A stretch of DNA of 64,000 nt from Phycisphaeraceae bacterium (GTDB lineage Bacteria > Planctomycetota > Phycisphaerae > Phycisphaerales > UBA1924): assembly GCA_019636565.1 (NCBI GenBank), contig JAHBXG010000011.1, positions 45,074-109,073 of the forward strand, given 5' to 3'. Below are positions 52,696 to 63,038 of the stretch, one piece after another. Each line of letters starts with the position of its first letter. Within the stretch, counting starts at the first letter, position 1. The position numbers and the translations under genes were made by a program. Under the pieces are notes generated by a model that had not been told where the DNA came from, searched no databases, and worked only from the letters and a program-made list of their open reading frames with translations.

Positions 52696-53364
52696 ATGAG
52701 GACCGCTGTAGCTGCGCTCGGAATTTTCACTTCGTCCTTTGCATTCGGAAGCTCGCTCGTCCGCCAGTTGCCGGGCGCGAATGCGGAATCTGGGTTCTTC
52801 GCCGCGAACACGGCGGATCAGACATTTCAATCGCGAGCCGCCGATGATTTCGATATCGCGGGAGGACCGATCACCGCCATCGCCTGGTGGGGACGCAATT
52901 CTTCTTCAGCCGTGCATGATCTTTCCAATATCGCGAGCATCGACATTGCGATTGTCGGACATGGTCTGACGTATCCCGATACCTCGCAGATTTACTTTCA
53001 TCAGACTGTCGCTCTGACTGCGCTTTCAATCGTGGCCACCGGCGCCAGCGGAATCAACGGCAATCTTCAGTTTCGATTCGAACTCACGGTCGATTCGCTC
53101 GCGCTCGATCCCGGAAGATACTGGCTCATCATCGGCGGCAATCTCAAGGTTCCTCACACCGATACGCTGGTCTGGAACAGTTCCCCCGAAGGCAATGCCA
53201 ACATGGCGTCGTTTGCGTATCCCCTGGATTCGTGGTCCGCTTTTCGCACGGATCTTGCCTTTGAGATCATCCCGGCACCCAGCGCCGCGGCACTCGCGGC
53301 TTTCGCTCTTCCATGCTGCCTCCGTCGCCAGCGACTGCGCCACGCTTGTGCTCGCATCGCGTAG
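52696..53364 (+). CDS. Secreted PEP-CTERM-like protein, paralogue 2
   Basis: 222 aa from ATG 52696 (GGGAG 8 nt upstream); the open frame extends back to 52468 without coding character. It aligns with the previous gene: FQSRAADDFDIAGGPITAIA, WWGRNSSSAVHDLSNIASID, FRFELTVDSLALDPGRYWLI and DTLVWNSSPEGNANMASFAY. The C-terminus FEIIPAPSAAALAAFALPCC then LRRQRLR is a weakened form of the sorting tail. Likely arisen by local duplication. Confidence 0.84.
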   Translation: MRTAVAALGIFTSSFAFGSSLVRQLPGANAESGFFAANTADQTFQSRAADDFDIAGGPITAIAWWGRNSSSAVHDLSNIASIDIAIVGHGLTYPDTSQIYFHQTVALTALSIVATGASGINGNLQFRFELTVDSLALDPGRYWLIIGGNLKVPHTDTLVWNSSPEGNANMASFAYPLDSWSAFRTDLAFEIIPAPSAAALAAFALPCCLRRQRLRHACARIA

Positions 53365-53400
53365 CACTTGCGGCCGAAAGCGGTTACGATCGACCCCTTG

Positions 53401-54603
53401 ATGATCTCCGGTCGCCAGCCGCACATTGCCCTCGCACACGACTGGCTCGTCGGCTATCGCGGCGGCGAGGGCGTTCTTGACTGCCATGCCCGGCTCATTG
53501 CCAAAGACTGGCCGCGCGATGCGCCCCCGCGCATCTACACGATGTTCGACAACGGGAAGCCGATTACGCCAGCGATCGATCGACTGCCCCGCCGGGTCTC
53601 GTTTCTGAACGGCGTTCCCGGCGCGGATCGAGCGCGGCGGTGGCTGCTCCCGCTCTATCACGCGGGGATGGCCGGCATTTCACGCACCTTCGCGCAGGAT
53701 CACGCGAAGGACCCGATCGATCTGGTGCTTTCGTCGAGTTCGGCCGCGATCCACGCGCTGCGCGTGCCGGACGGTGTGCGTCATATTTGCGTCTGCTTCA
53801 CGCCCCCCCGCTACTTGTGGGAACTCGGCGATCAGTATGGCCAAGGGATGATGGGCCTTGGTCTGCGTGTTTGCTCGCCCGCGCTGCGACGGCTCGACTA
53901 TCGGGCGGCGCAGCACGTGACCACGTACATCGCGATCTCGACGGTGACGCGGGAACGCATTCGGAATTTCTACGGCAGAGATTCCGAGATTGTCTTTCCG
54001 CCAGTGCGGACGGAGTATTTCACGCCGGACGGACCCGATGATCTGGCGGACGAGGATGCGAAAAGGCTCGCGGCCCTTCCGGCCGGATTTCTTTTCTACA
54101 TCGGCGCGCTCGAACCGTACAAGAAAGCCGACCTTGCCGTTGAAGCCGCGGAGCGCCTGAAACGCCCGCTCGTCCTTGCAGGCTCGGGCTCGCAGTTGAA
54201 CCGCCTGCGGGAAATGACGGGCGATTCCAAGTACGTGACGCTGCTCGGTCGCGTCAGTGATCCTCTTCTTCGCGCGCTTTATCGAAAGGCTGACGCGCTG
54301 TTGTTCCCCCAACTTGAAGATTTCGGAATCGTTGCGCTCGAAGCCCAAGCCTGCGGCACACCCGTCGTCGCTTTCGGCGTGGGCGGCGCGCTGGACACTG
54401 TGATCGATGGGCAGACGGGCATCCTCTTTCCGGAGCAGGCGGCGCACAGTCTGGCGGATGCGATCGGGCGCTGCCCGGCGAAAAGCGGAGTGCGGGACGC
54501 GTGCCGGATCAACGCCGAGCGATTCTCCGAAGAGGCAAACTTCATCGCGATGCGCGGCGTGATCCGCGAATCTCTCGGTTCGGTTCCGGCCCGCTCTCCC
54601 TAA
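53401..54603 (+). CDS. Family 4 glycosyltransferase
   Basis: 400 aa GT-B enzyme. N-terminal IALAHDWLVGYRGGEGVLD; middle ISTVTRERIRNFYGRDSEIV and VFPPVRTEYF; C-terminal nucleotide-sugar domain with FLFYIGALEPYKKADLAVEA, LVLAGSGSQLNRLREM, FPQLEDFGIVALEAQACGTP (E-x7-E motif) and VVAFGVGGALDTVIDGQTGI. Resembles WbaZ/mannosyl transferase-type enzymes. ATG 53401 chosen over TTG 53368. Probably glycan assembly; acceptor unknown. Confidence 0.9.
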   Translation: MISGRQPHIALAHDWLVGYRGGEGVLDCHARLIAKDWPRDAPPRIYTMFDNGKPITPAIDRLPRRVSFLNGVPGADRARRWLLPLYHAGMAGISRTFAQDHAKDPIDLVLSSSSAAIHALRVPDGVRHICVCFTPPRYLWELGDQYGQGMMGLGLRVCSPALRRLDYRAAQHVTTYIAISTVTRERIRNFYGRDSEIVFPPVRTEYFTPDGPDDLADEDAKRLAALPAGFLFYIGALEPYKKADLAVEAAERLKRPLVLAGSGSQLNRLREMTGDSKYVTLLGRVSDPLLRALYRKADALLFPQLEDFGIVALEAQACGTPVVAFGVGGALDTVIDGQTGILFPEQAAHSLADAIGRCPAKSGVRDACRINAERFSEEANFIAMRGVIRESLGSVPARSP

Positions 54604-54615
54604 CCTACTGCCCTC

Positions 54616-56853
54616 GTGAGCAGTATGCCTTCGTCCAATCAGTCCGAACGATTCCAACTCGTCGCCACCACGGCGTTCGGTTTGGAGGCGGTCGCGCAGC
54701 GCGAACTTATCTCGCTGGGTTATGACGCGAAGATCATTTCGACCGGGCGCGTGCAGTTTGAAGCCGGTCTTGAGGCCATCCCGCGCGTGAACATCTGGCT
54801 CCGCACGGCCGATCGCGTGTTGCTCACGATCACCCGCTTTGACTGCGCCGACTTTGACGCTCTCTTCGACACCACAAAGTCCCTGCCGTGGGAACGGTGG
54901 ATCGATGCCGATTCTGAATTCCCGGTCAACGGCAGAAGCGTTCGGAGCCAGTTATCGAGCGTGCCCGCTGTTCAGCGCACCGTCAAAAAAGCCATTGTCG
55001 AGCGCCTTCTCTCGGCCCACAAGACCAATTCACTCCCCGAGACCGGCTCTCGCGTCATCATTGAGGCCTCACTTCTCGACAACGTCTGCATTCTCACGAT
55101 TGACACCAGCGGCATCGGGCTCCACAAACGGGGGTATCGCGATTACGTTGGCGAAGCGGCCATGAAGGAAACGCTGGCGGCGGGGCTGGTGTTGCTCAGC
55201 GTGTGGCGACCGGAGCGTCCGCTGATCGACCCGTTCTGTGGCAGCGGCACGATCCCGATTGAAGCAGCGATGATCGGGCTCAATATCGCCCCTGGGCGTG
55301 GGCGCGACTTCGACAGCGCGCACTGGCCCGCGATCCCGGAATCCGCGTGGGACGACGCCGACCAGGAAGCGGCGGATCTCGCCCGCGAGAATCTTCCGAT
55401 CACGATCCACGCCAGCGACATCAGCGACGAAGCGCTGAGCCTGGCGCGGCGGCATGCGAACGCAGCGGGAGTCGAGCGGTCGATCCATTTCAGCAAGCGC
55501 GCGTTCGCGGATCTTGCGAGCAAAGCGGAGTACGGCTGCATCATCGCCAACCCGCCCTACGGCGTGCGGCTGGGCGAGACCGAGCCGGTGGAAGAGCTCT
55601 ACCGAACGATTCCCCGCGTGCTGCGCACCTTGCCGACCTGGTCGCACCACATCCTGACGGCGTATCCGAATTTTGAGCGGTTTCTCGGTCAGGAAGCCTC
55701 GCGCCGGCGCAAACTGTTCAACGCGCAGATCGAGTGCACGTATTACACGTTTCTTGGCCCGCGCCCGCCGGAAGGAACGACGTTCGAAGCGGCGATCGGC
55801 GAGAACGATCTGGAATACCGCCCGGAGAACAGCGCAGAACAAGATTTCGAGCCGCCCAAGCCCGCACCCGCGCCCGCCTTCGGTGGCCTGCGCGAGCGTG
55901 ACGTGCGCGAGCTCGATGATTTCGAAGGCCGTCTGGCGAAGCGTGCCCGGCATCTGCGCCGCTGGCCCGACCGGGGAATTTTCTGCTATCGCCTCTATGA
56001 GCGCGACTGCCCGGATGTGCCGCTCGTCATCGATCGCTACGAGGATTACGCCCACATCTTCGAGCACGAGCGCGGGCACAGCCGCACGCCCGCGCAGCAC
56101 GCGGACTGGTGCGACGAGGTGGTCGCCCGCACGGCGAAGGTGCTGGAAATCCCCGAATCCCACGTTCACATGAAAGACCGTCCGCGCCAGCGCGGCATGT
56201 CGCAGCACGAACGCATGGCCGACGAGGGGGTCAAGATCGTTGCACGCGAAGGCGGACTGAAATTTGAGGTCAACCTGACCGACTACGCGGACACCGGCCT
56301 TTTCCTTGATCACCGCATCACCCGCGGCATGGTCCGCGATCTCTCCGCCGGCAAACGACTCTTGAATCTCTTCTGCTACACCGGCAGTTTCTCGGTCTAC
56401 AGCGCATCCGGGGGCGCCGCGTCCACGGTCAGCGTTGACCTTTCGAACACGTACCTCGACTGGGCCTCGCGAAATCTTTCGATCAATGGCTTCGTCGGCG
56501 ATCGACACCGCCTTGTGCGCTCCGACGTGCTGCAATTCCTTCGAGAGCACAAGGCGGGCGAGCAGTACGACCTCGCGGTCATCGACCCACCCACGTTTTC
56601 GAACAGCAAGAGCACGGAGCAGGATTTTGAGGTGCAGACGGCGCATGTCGAACTCATCACGCGGACCGCGTCGCTCATGAGCCCCGGCGCGACCATTTTC
56701 TTTTCGAATAACTTCAGGCAGTTCAAACTCGACCAGGCAGCGCTCGAAGCCGCGGGCCTGCGGGTGCGAGAGATCAGCCGCCAGACGGTGCCGGAAGACT
56801 TCCGCAACGAAAGAATTCACCGATGCTGGAAGATCGGCGTGGGCGCAACGTGA
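54616..56853 (+). CDS. rlmKL: Bifunctional 23S rRNA (guanine-N2/N7) methyltransferase RlmKL
   Basis: 745 aa fusion modifying G2445 and G2069 (E. coli numbering). N-terminal THUMP region (LEAIPRVNIWLRTADRVLLT), first Rossmann domain with DPFCGSGTIPIEAAMIGLNI and NPPYGVRLGE (residues 312-321), then the second with LFCYTGSFSVYSASGGA, VSVDLSNTYLDWASRNLSIN and VIDPPTFSNSK (near 657). Start is GTG 54616 or ATG 54625. Ends 4 bp before the convergent lpxA stop. Slightly longer than E. coli (702 aa). Confidence 0.93.
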   Translation: MSSMPSSNQSERFQLVATTAFGLEAVAQRELISLGYDAKIISTGRVQFEAGLEAIPRVNIWLRTADRVLLTITRFDCADFDALFDTTKSLPWERWIDADSEFPVNGRSVRSQLSSVPAVQRTVKKAIVERLLSAHKTNSLPETGSRVIIEASLLDNVCILTIDTSGIGLHKRGYRDYVGEAAMKETLAAGLVLLSVWRPERPLIDPFCGSGTIPIEAAMIGLNIAPGRGRDFDSAHWPAIPESAWDDADQEAADLARENLPITIHASDISDEALSLARRHANAAGVERSIHFSKRAFADLASKAEYGCIIANPPYGVRLGETEPVEELYRTIPRVLRTLPTWSHHILTAYPNFERFLGQEASRRRKLFNAQIECTYYTFLGPRPPEGTTFEAAIGENDLEYRPENSAEQDFEPPKPAPAPAFGGLRERDVRELDDFEGRLAKRARHLRRWPDRGIFCYRLYERDCPDVPLVIDRYEDYAHIFEHERGHSRTPAQHADWCDEVVARTAKVLEIPESHVHMKDRPRQRGMSQHERMADEGVKIVAREGGLKFEVNLTDYADTGLFLDHRITRGMVRDLSAGKRLLNLFCYTGSFSVYSASGGAASTVSVDLSNTYLDWASRNLSINGFVGDRHRLVRSDVLQFLREHKAGEQYDLAVIDPPTFSNSKSTEQDFEVQTAHVELITRTASLMSPGATIFFSNNFRQFKLDQAALEAAGLRVREISRQTVPEDFRNERIHRCWKIGVGAT

Positions 56854-56857
56854 TCCG

Positions 56858-57673
56858 TTAGATGACAGCGCCTTCGCGATCGTCGCGGTCGTAGCCGACG
56901 CTGATGGGGCGGTTGGCGCAGTCTCCGACGAACTTCGCCATCTCGGCAACTAATTCGCACCGTTCGCCCAGTTTTTTCAATTTCTGGATCATTTCGGGCC
57001 TGGTCATGGGCTCGCGGAAACTCTTGCGGAAAGCTTCCCGCACGCTGGTGATCTGGTCGCGAGGGAAGCCCGCGCGGCGCATCCCGATCAGGTTGATGCC
57101 CGAGAGGCGCGACCGCTCTACTGCGGAGGTAAAGGGGGGAACATCAGCCACGGCGCGCGTTCCGCCACCGACGAACGCCAAGCGCCCGACGCGGACGAAC
57201 TGGTGCAGCAGAGCGCCGCCTCCGAGCGTCGCGGAATCGCCGACGGTGGCGTGCCCGCCGAGAGCCGAGTTATTCACGAGCACAACATCGTTGCCGGTTC
57301 GTGCATCGTGTCCCAGGTGGGAATTGACCATCATCAGTCCGCGATCACCGACGACCGTGGGGTTGGTATCGTGCGTCGCGGCGTGAACCGTCACGTGCTC
57401 GCGGAGCGTGCAATCCGCGCCGATCACCACGCCGGCCGTCGCGTCCCCGGGCTTGACCTTGAGGTGCTGCGCCGCGAAGCCGATCGAGCAGAATGGATAC
57501 AGGACCGTGCGGGGTCCGATCGTCAGCGGGCCGTTGAGATAGACATTGCCGATGAGCCGCACGCCGTCGGCGAGTTTCACCCGGCCCGACACCACGCACC
57601 ACGGGCCGATCACTACGCCTTCTCCGATCTCGCAATCTTTCGAGAGAATGGAGGTCGGATGCACACTTGTCAT
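56858..57673 (-). CDS. lpxA: Acyl-ACP--UDP-N-acetylglucosamine O-acyltransferase LpxA
   Basis: 271 aa first enzyme of lipid A biosynthesis. Left-handed beta-helix of hexapeptide repeats from SILSKDCEIGEGVVIGPWCV onward; catalytic His lies in VNSHLGHDARTGND (His125 equivalent), and HQFVRVGRLAFVGGG and LIGMRRAGFPRDQITSVREA fit the LpxA C-terminal helical part. ATG 57673. Its presence indicates a lipid-A-type outer membrane. Not clustered with lpxD, fabZ or lpxB. Confidence 0.92.
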   Translation of the reverse strand: MTSVHPTSILSKDCEIGEGVVIGPWCVVSGRVKLADGVRLIGNVYLNGPLTIGPRTVLYPFCSIGFAAQHLKVKPGDATAGVVIGADCTLREHVTVHAATHDTNPTVVGDRGLMMVNSHLGHDARTGNDVVLVNNSALGGHATVGDSATLGGGALLHQFVRVGRLAFVGGGTRAVADVPPFTSAVERSRLSGINLIGMRRAGFPRDQITSVREAFRKSFREPMTRPEMIQKLKKLGERCELVAEMAKFVGDCANRPISVGYDRDDREGAVI

Positions 57674-57775
57674 GGAACACCGTAGCGGGATGGCGCTCTT
57701 GGGCCAAAGAAAATACTCTGAAATCGCCCACAATTCAGGAAGATCCGGAATACCGCCGTGCGGAAAGGCACCGGT

Positions 57776-57961
57776 TCATGTGGGCTCCTTGCGCTCCACG
57801 GGCTTGCCGCCAACGGTGAGCGACGCCTTGGTTTCCTTGCCGCGGCGCTTGGAAAACGGGAACCATCCGGGCGGTAGAAGATTCCGAAGCACCAGCCAGA
57901 GCGCTAGAAGCGCGACTGCTGTTGCGACCCAGAATTGCCAATCCGACCAGGGAATCGACAT
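57776..57961 (-). CDS. Small single-span membrane protein of the feo operon
   Basis: 61 aa. One N-terminal membrane helix (WQFWVATAVALLALWLVLRN) and a basic cytoplasmic tail (FSKRRGKETKAS, KPVERKEP). Its ATG overlaps the feoB stop by one base (TGATG), so translation is coupled. It occupies the feoC position but shows no winged-helix or Cys-rich pattern. Probably a FeoB-associated accessory subunit; inference by position. Confidence 0.72.
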   Translation of the reverse strand: MSIPWSDWQFWVATAVALLALWLVLRNLLPPGWFPFSKRRGKETKASLTVGGKPVERKEPT

Positions 57962-60039
57962 CAGGAGAACCCCGCCAGGCGGAGAGATTGATACACCGTG
58001 AATGCCGCGGCGTATGCCACGGCGCTCATCCAGCCGAGTTGGAGGAGCGCCCACTTGGCGCCCCCCGCTTCTTTGGCGGTCACTGCGAGCGTGGGCAGGC
58101 ACTGCATCGCCAGCACAAAGAACACGAGCACCGACCAGCAGGTGGCTGTCGTGAAAATCGGCGTCTTGCCGTCGTCTCGCGGCGCGTTCGCGATGGATTG
58201 GACGATTCCCTCGTTGTGTACATCGGCGTTATCGCCTCCCGCGCTCGTCACGACCGCCATTGTCGAAACGAAGACCTCCCGGGCCGCGAAACTCGTGAGC
58301 ACGCCAACGGTGAGCTGCCAGTCGTACCCCAGGGGCGCAAAGACGGGCTGCACGGCCTTGCCCATGCGACCGATAAAGGAACGCGCCTTGGCGTTCGCCG
58401 CTTCGAGTTTGTCGGCGCTCGCCTCGATTTCTTCCGCCCGCGAGCCGAGTTCGCCCGCGATCACACCGGTGGTCTCTGCGGCGCGCGTTCGAACCTCGGC
58501 GGCTTCGAGACGCATCGCGACGACCTGCGGCGGAGGCGGCACGTGCGGATAGCTCCCCAGCCACCAGAGCACGATGCAGATCGCGAGGATGTTTGTCCCT
58601 GCGTTCTTCAGGAAAACCCAGCCCCGATCGATGGTGGTTGCGAGCGCCGTGCGCAGGCTGGGGATCTTGTACGTGGGCAGTTCAAGGACCATCGGGCGCG
58701 AGGGGCCTTTGAGAATCGTTCGGCGCGCGATGAAGGCGCTGGCCAAACCAGCGATCGCGCCGACCATGTAGCAGCCGACGAACGCAAGCCCCGCGTAGAA
58801 CGGCCGCCCCTTGAACAGCAGGCTCGTCACCAGCACGTACACGGGCAGACGCGCCGAGCACGTCATGAACGGCGCCACCAAAATGGTCGCCAGTCGCTCG
58901 CGCCGATCCGGGATCACGCGCGTCGACATGATGCCGGGCAGCGCGCAGGCATGGCTTGAGAGCAACGGGACAAAGGCGTGGCCGGGCAACCCGAACGGCT
59001 GAAGCACGCGGTGCATGAGCAATGCCGCTCGCGCCAGGTAGCCGGTGTCCTCCAGCAGTGAAATCAAAAAGAACAAGAGACAGATCTGCGGCACAAAGAC
59101 CGCCGTCGCGCCGATTCCAACGACCACTCCCCGCGCGATCAGGTCGCGCAGGATCCCTGGCGGCAGGACACTCTCGACGGAGTCCGCGGCATAGCCGAAG
59201 ACGCCGTCGATCCAATCCATCGGGAACTGGGCAACCGAGAAGATCACATAGAACACCGCGACCATGACAGCCGCGAAAATCGGGATGCCGGTCCAAGGCG
59301 AGACCAGAATCGGATCCAATCGATCCGAAATCGACAACCGGCTGGCGCCGGCATCGCTCCCGGTCGCCGGCTGCATGGACCGCACCGCGAGACGATCGGC
59401 CCACTGCTCCAATTCCGACTGTTCGCCGGGGGGCGAGTGCGTGGGCACGGTTGCCGAGCGCAGCGCCGACGCCAGTGTTGCCAAGCCTTCACCCTTGCGG
59501 GCGCTCACGGCGACGACGCGGCAACCGAGTTGCTCCTCAAGCGTGCGCAGATTGATCTCTCTCCCTTCCGCACGCGCCAGATCGATCATGTTGAGCGCAA
59601 CCACCGTCGGCAGGCGGCGGCGGAGCACCTCCCCCACGAACACGAGGTTGCGCGCGAGGTTGGTTGCATCCACCACGATGCAAACTGCCTCGGGATCGCC
59701 AAAGGGCTCGCCGCGGGGGCTGAGTCTTCCGGCGAGCACGTCGCGGCAGACGCTTGCTTCCAGGACATCCAGTTCGAGGGAGTAAATGCCGGGGAGGTCG
59801 ATGAGGCGGACCTCGGCGTCTTGGCCCTGAGCGACACGCACCACGCCGATACGCGCTTCCTGGGTGGTGCCCGGGAAGTTGCTTGTCTTGTGGCGCAGGC
59901 CGCACAGGGCGTTGAAGAGAGTCGTCTTTCCCGTGTTGGGGTTGCCGAGAAGCGGAACGTGCAGTATCTCGGTTGGACCCGCCTCGCTGGTGCGGGGAGC
60001 GGCGATACCGACTGCTGCGAAATGCTCGCCTTCGCTCAT
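57961..60039 (-). CDS. feoB: Ferrous iron transporter FeoB
   Basis: 692 aa GTP-gated Fe(II) permease. N-terminal G domain: GNPNTGKTTLFNALCG (G1), FPGTTQEARIG (G2), LIDLPGIYSLE (G3), ALNMIDLA (G4). Transmembrane core with Gate motifs such as QICLLFFLISLLEDTGYLAR, HACALPGIMSTRVI, and later GREVFVSTM-type AAREVFVSTMAVV. ATG 60039 overlaps feoA by four bases; upstream frame to 60141 rejected. Insert of charged helix at about residues 515-560 lies before the last membrane segments. Confidence 0.95.
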   Translation of the reverse strand: MSEGEHFAAVGIAAPRTSEAGPTEILHVPLLGNPNTGKTTLFNALCGLRHKTSNFPGTTQEARIGVVRVAQGQDAEVRLIDLPGIYSLELDVLEASVCRDVLAGRLSPRGEPFGDPEAVCIVVDATNLARNLVFVGEVLRRRLPTVVALNMIDLARAEGREINLRTLEEQLGCRVVAVSARKGEGLATLASALRSATVPTHSPPGEQSELEQWADRLAVRSMQPATGSDAGASRLSISDRLDPILVSPWTGIPIFAAVMVAVFYVIFSVAQFPMDWIDGVFGYAADSVESVLPPGILRDLIARGVVVGIGATAVFVPQICLLFFLISLLEDTGYLARAALLMHRVLQPFGLPGHAFVPLLSSHACALPGIMSTRVIPDRRERLATILVAPFMTCSARLPVYVLVTSLLFKGRPFYAGLAFVGCYMVGAIAGLASAFIARRTILKGPSRPMVLELPTYKIPSLRTALATTIDRGWVFLKNAGTNILAICIVLWWLGSYPHVPPPPQVVAMRLEAAEVRTRAAETTGVIAGELGSRAEEIEASADKLEAANAKARSFIGRMGKAVQPVFAPLGYDWQLTVGVLTSFAAREVFVSTMAVVTSAGGDNADVHNEGIVQSIANAPRDDGKTPIFTTATCWSVLVFFVLAMQCLPTLAVTAKEAGGAKWALLQLGWMSAVAYAAAFTVYQSLRLAGFS

Positions 60040-60374
60040 CGAGCGCTCTCCGGCGGAGCATCTCCTGCCGGCGCCACGACCCGCACGCGCGAAGCCAGCA
60101 GCTTTGTGAGCCCGATGCGGCTGGCACAGGCGCAGCCGCATGCTTCCGCACCCAGCACTTCGAGAATCGTCGGTTCACCCAAACGAACGACCCTGACGCG
60201 GACACCGGGTCGCAGCCCCATGGCCCGCAGGAGTGCCGCATCTCCCGGGTCTTCCACTCCGAGGCTTGCGACGTGTGAAATCGCGCCCGGCTTCATGGAA
60301 CCCAGCATCTGCGTCGGGCCGCTGGGGGGTTCGGCAACGCAACCGGGAGGCGGACTGTCAAAGGGGACACTCAC
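60036..60374 (-). CDS. feoA: FeoA-domain protein
   Basis: 112 aa, GTG start at 60374. SH3-like FeoA domain: LGVEDPGDAALLRAMGLRPG, VRVRVVRLGEPTILEVLG and IGLTKLLASRVRVV. A cysteine cluster EACGCACASR lies in the domain and is unusual for FeoA; it could bind metal or an Fe-S centre. The stop overlaps feoB ATG (ATGA). First gene of the feo cluster, 47 bp after rho. Confidence 0.9.
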   Translation of the reverse strand: MSVPFDSPPPGCVAEPPSGPTQMLGSMKPGAISHVASLGVEDPGDAALLRAMGLRPGVRVRVVRLGEPTILEVLGAEACGCACASRIGLTKLLASRVRVVAPAGDAPPESAR

Positions 60375-60421
60375 TGAGAGATGGTAGCGGGGTGAGAATC
60401 GGTCTCACCGATCCATCTTTT

Positions 60422-61645
<1,224 letters not shown>

Positions 61646-61870
61646 TCTCTTCGCTCAACTTTCCGCGCCCGCGACTCTTCCGTGTCGCGCGCTGCATGCG
61701 CCGATCAACAAGTCCGTCGGCGCTTCCTGTCGCACCGAGGAACAATCAGGACTTGCTTTTTCGAACGTGCCGGCGGCCATGAGAACCCGGCCCCGATACC
61801 GGCGATCGGCAGCAAAACAATAGTCTCATTCCCGGCCCGGAGCCCGGGCCACTTTCGTACACTATCTTCC

Positions 61871-62290
61871 GTGGATTCGGTCGCTGCCAAACATCAGATA
61901 GAGAAGCTCCGAGTTTGGCGCCAGCCTGCGGCCCGGAATCTCTCGCTGGAGACGGCGATTTCGAAGATTGCGGACGAAGCCCGCCGGGCCGATCGCGGGC
62001 TGAGCAGAGCGATGCAGGCGTGGATTGCCGCGGCACCGCCCGAATTGGTCGATTGCTGCCGCCCCACCGGGCTGCGTGCCGGAACGCTCGAACTCGCGTG
62101 CGATTCTTCCGCGGCGGCGTACGAGGTGAACCGGTGGCTTCAGGGCGAGGGCGTCGCGGCGCTGTCGCGGGAGGGCGTGCCGGTCTTGCGGGTGCGGTTG
62201 GTCGGGGTGTCGGCGACGAAGGCAGTGCAACCAAAGACGGGGCAGCCCGGCAAGACAGCCAGGAATGGTGCGCGCCGCCCGCGCTCGTAA
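61871..62290 (+). CDS. DUF721/DciA-like protein
   Basis: 139 aa from GTG 61871; the frame runs open far upstream over rho but only this part has coding character. RADRGLSRAMQAWIAAAPPE, LVDCCRPTGLRAGTLELACD and SSAAAYEVNRWLQGEGVAAL match the DUF721 core (a central helix-strand pattern with the GxLxVxxxSS-like segment). DciA loads replicative helicase at the origin in many bacteria. The basic tail (TGQPGKTARNGARRPRS) is plausible for DNA binding. Divergent from rho. Confidence 0.8.
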   Translation: MDSVAAKHQIEKLRVWRQPAARNLSLETAISKIADEARRADRGLSRAMQAWIAAAPPELVDCCRPTGLRAGTLELACDSSAAAYEVNRWLQGEGVAALSREGVPVLRVRLVGVSATKAVQPKTGQPGKTARNGARRPRS

Positions 62291-62302
62291 GTCCGGCGAT
62301 TG

Positions 62303-62983
62303 ATGAACAGGCCCGAAGACATTGTCGAACCGCGAAAAGCGCCGGACGAATCTCCGGGGGCTATTGCGCTGCGCAATTTCTTGAGCGAGGGAACGATCCC
62401 CTGCCCCAGTTGCGGCTACGACGTTCGCGGCTGCGATGAGCCTGTGTGCCCGGAGTGCGCGTGGCCGCTGGAGTTGCAGCTTCGATCGCGTGTTTCATCG
62501 GTGCCGTATTGGGTTTTCTCGCTGCTGATCAACGGGTGGCTTTTTCTTTGGGGATTGGGCGGCTCGCTCACGACGGCGATGCGGATGTGGCAGTATCACA
62601 GCGCGGCATCGCGGCGGTTTGTTGCGGCGGTCAACTCGGCGCAGGCACAAGCCATCATCCAGCAGTTCACCGGGCGGAGTGATGCCGGGGCATCCAACGG
62701 AACGGCGGGAGGATCGACGGTTCCGATTACCCCGACGCGCTTTGCGCTCATCGAAAACCTGGGAACGTTTTTTCTTGGGCAGAACCTGCTGGATCAAACG
62801 GCAATTACGCTGTTTTTTCTGAGTCTGTTGCTGGGGGGGCTCGGGCTGTTGCTGACGCCGTGGATGCGTCGGCTCCCCGCGCGATCGAATGCGTGGCTGA
62901 TATCTATTAGCGTCGCGATCTTTGTCGCGACGATGGTCCACTATGTTGCGAGGTACTGGACGTATCTGATGCAGGCGATTTGA
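62303..62983 (+). CDS. Zinc-ribbon membrane protein, unknown
   Basis: 226 aa from ATG 62303. Zinc ribbon IPCPSCGYDVRGC with partner VCPECAWPL at residues about 33-55, then three membrane helices (YWVFSLLINGWLFLWGLGGS; FFLSLLLGGLGLLLTP; ISVAIFVATMVHYVARYW) and a loop rich in Gly/Ala. Shares the CPxCxYxLxG signature with genes at 63039 and 19464. No catalytic motif. 12 bp after the DciA-like gene, so likely cotranscribed. Confidence 0.72.
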   Translation: MNRPEDIVEPRKAPDESPGAIALRNFLSEGTIPCPSCGYDVRGCDEPVCPECAWPLELQLRSRVSSVPYWVFSLLINGWLFLWGLGGSLTTAMRMWQYHSAASRRFVAAVNSAQAQAIIQQFTGRSDAGASNGTAGGSTVPITPTRFALIENLGTFFLGQNLLDQTAITLFFLSLLLGGLGLLLTPWMRRLPARSNAWLISISVAIFVATMVHYVARYWTYLMQAI

Positions 62984-63038
62984 GAGTGGGTGCCGGATCG
63001 GGCATGGGTGCCAACACAACGGCTGGTACGCTAGCGAT

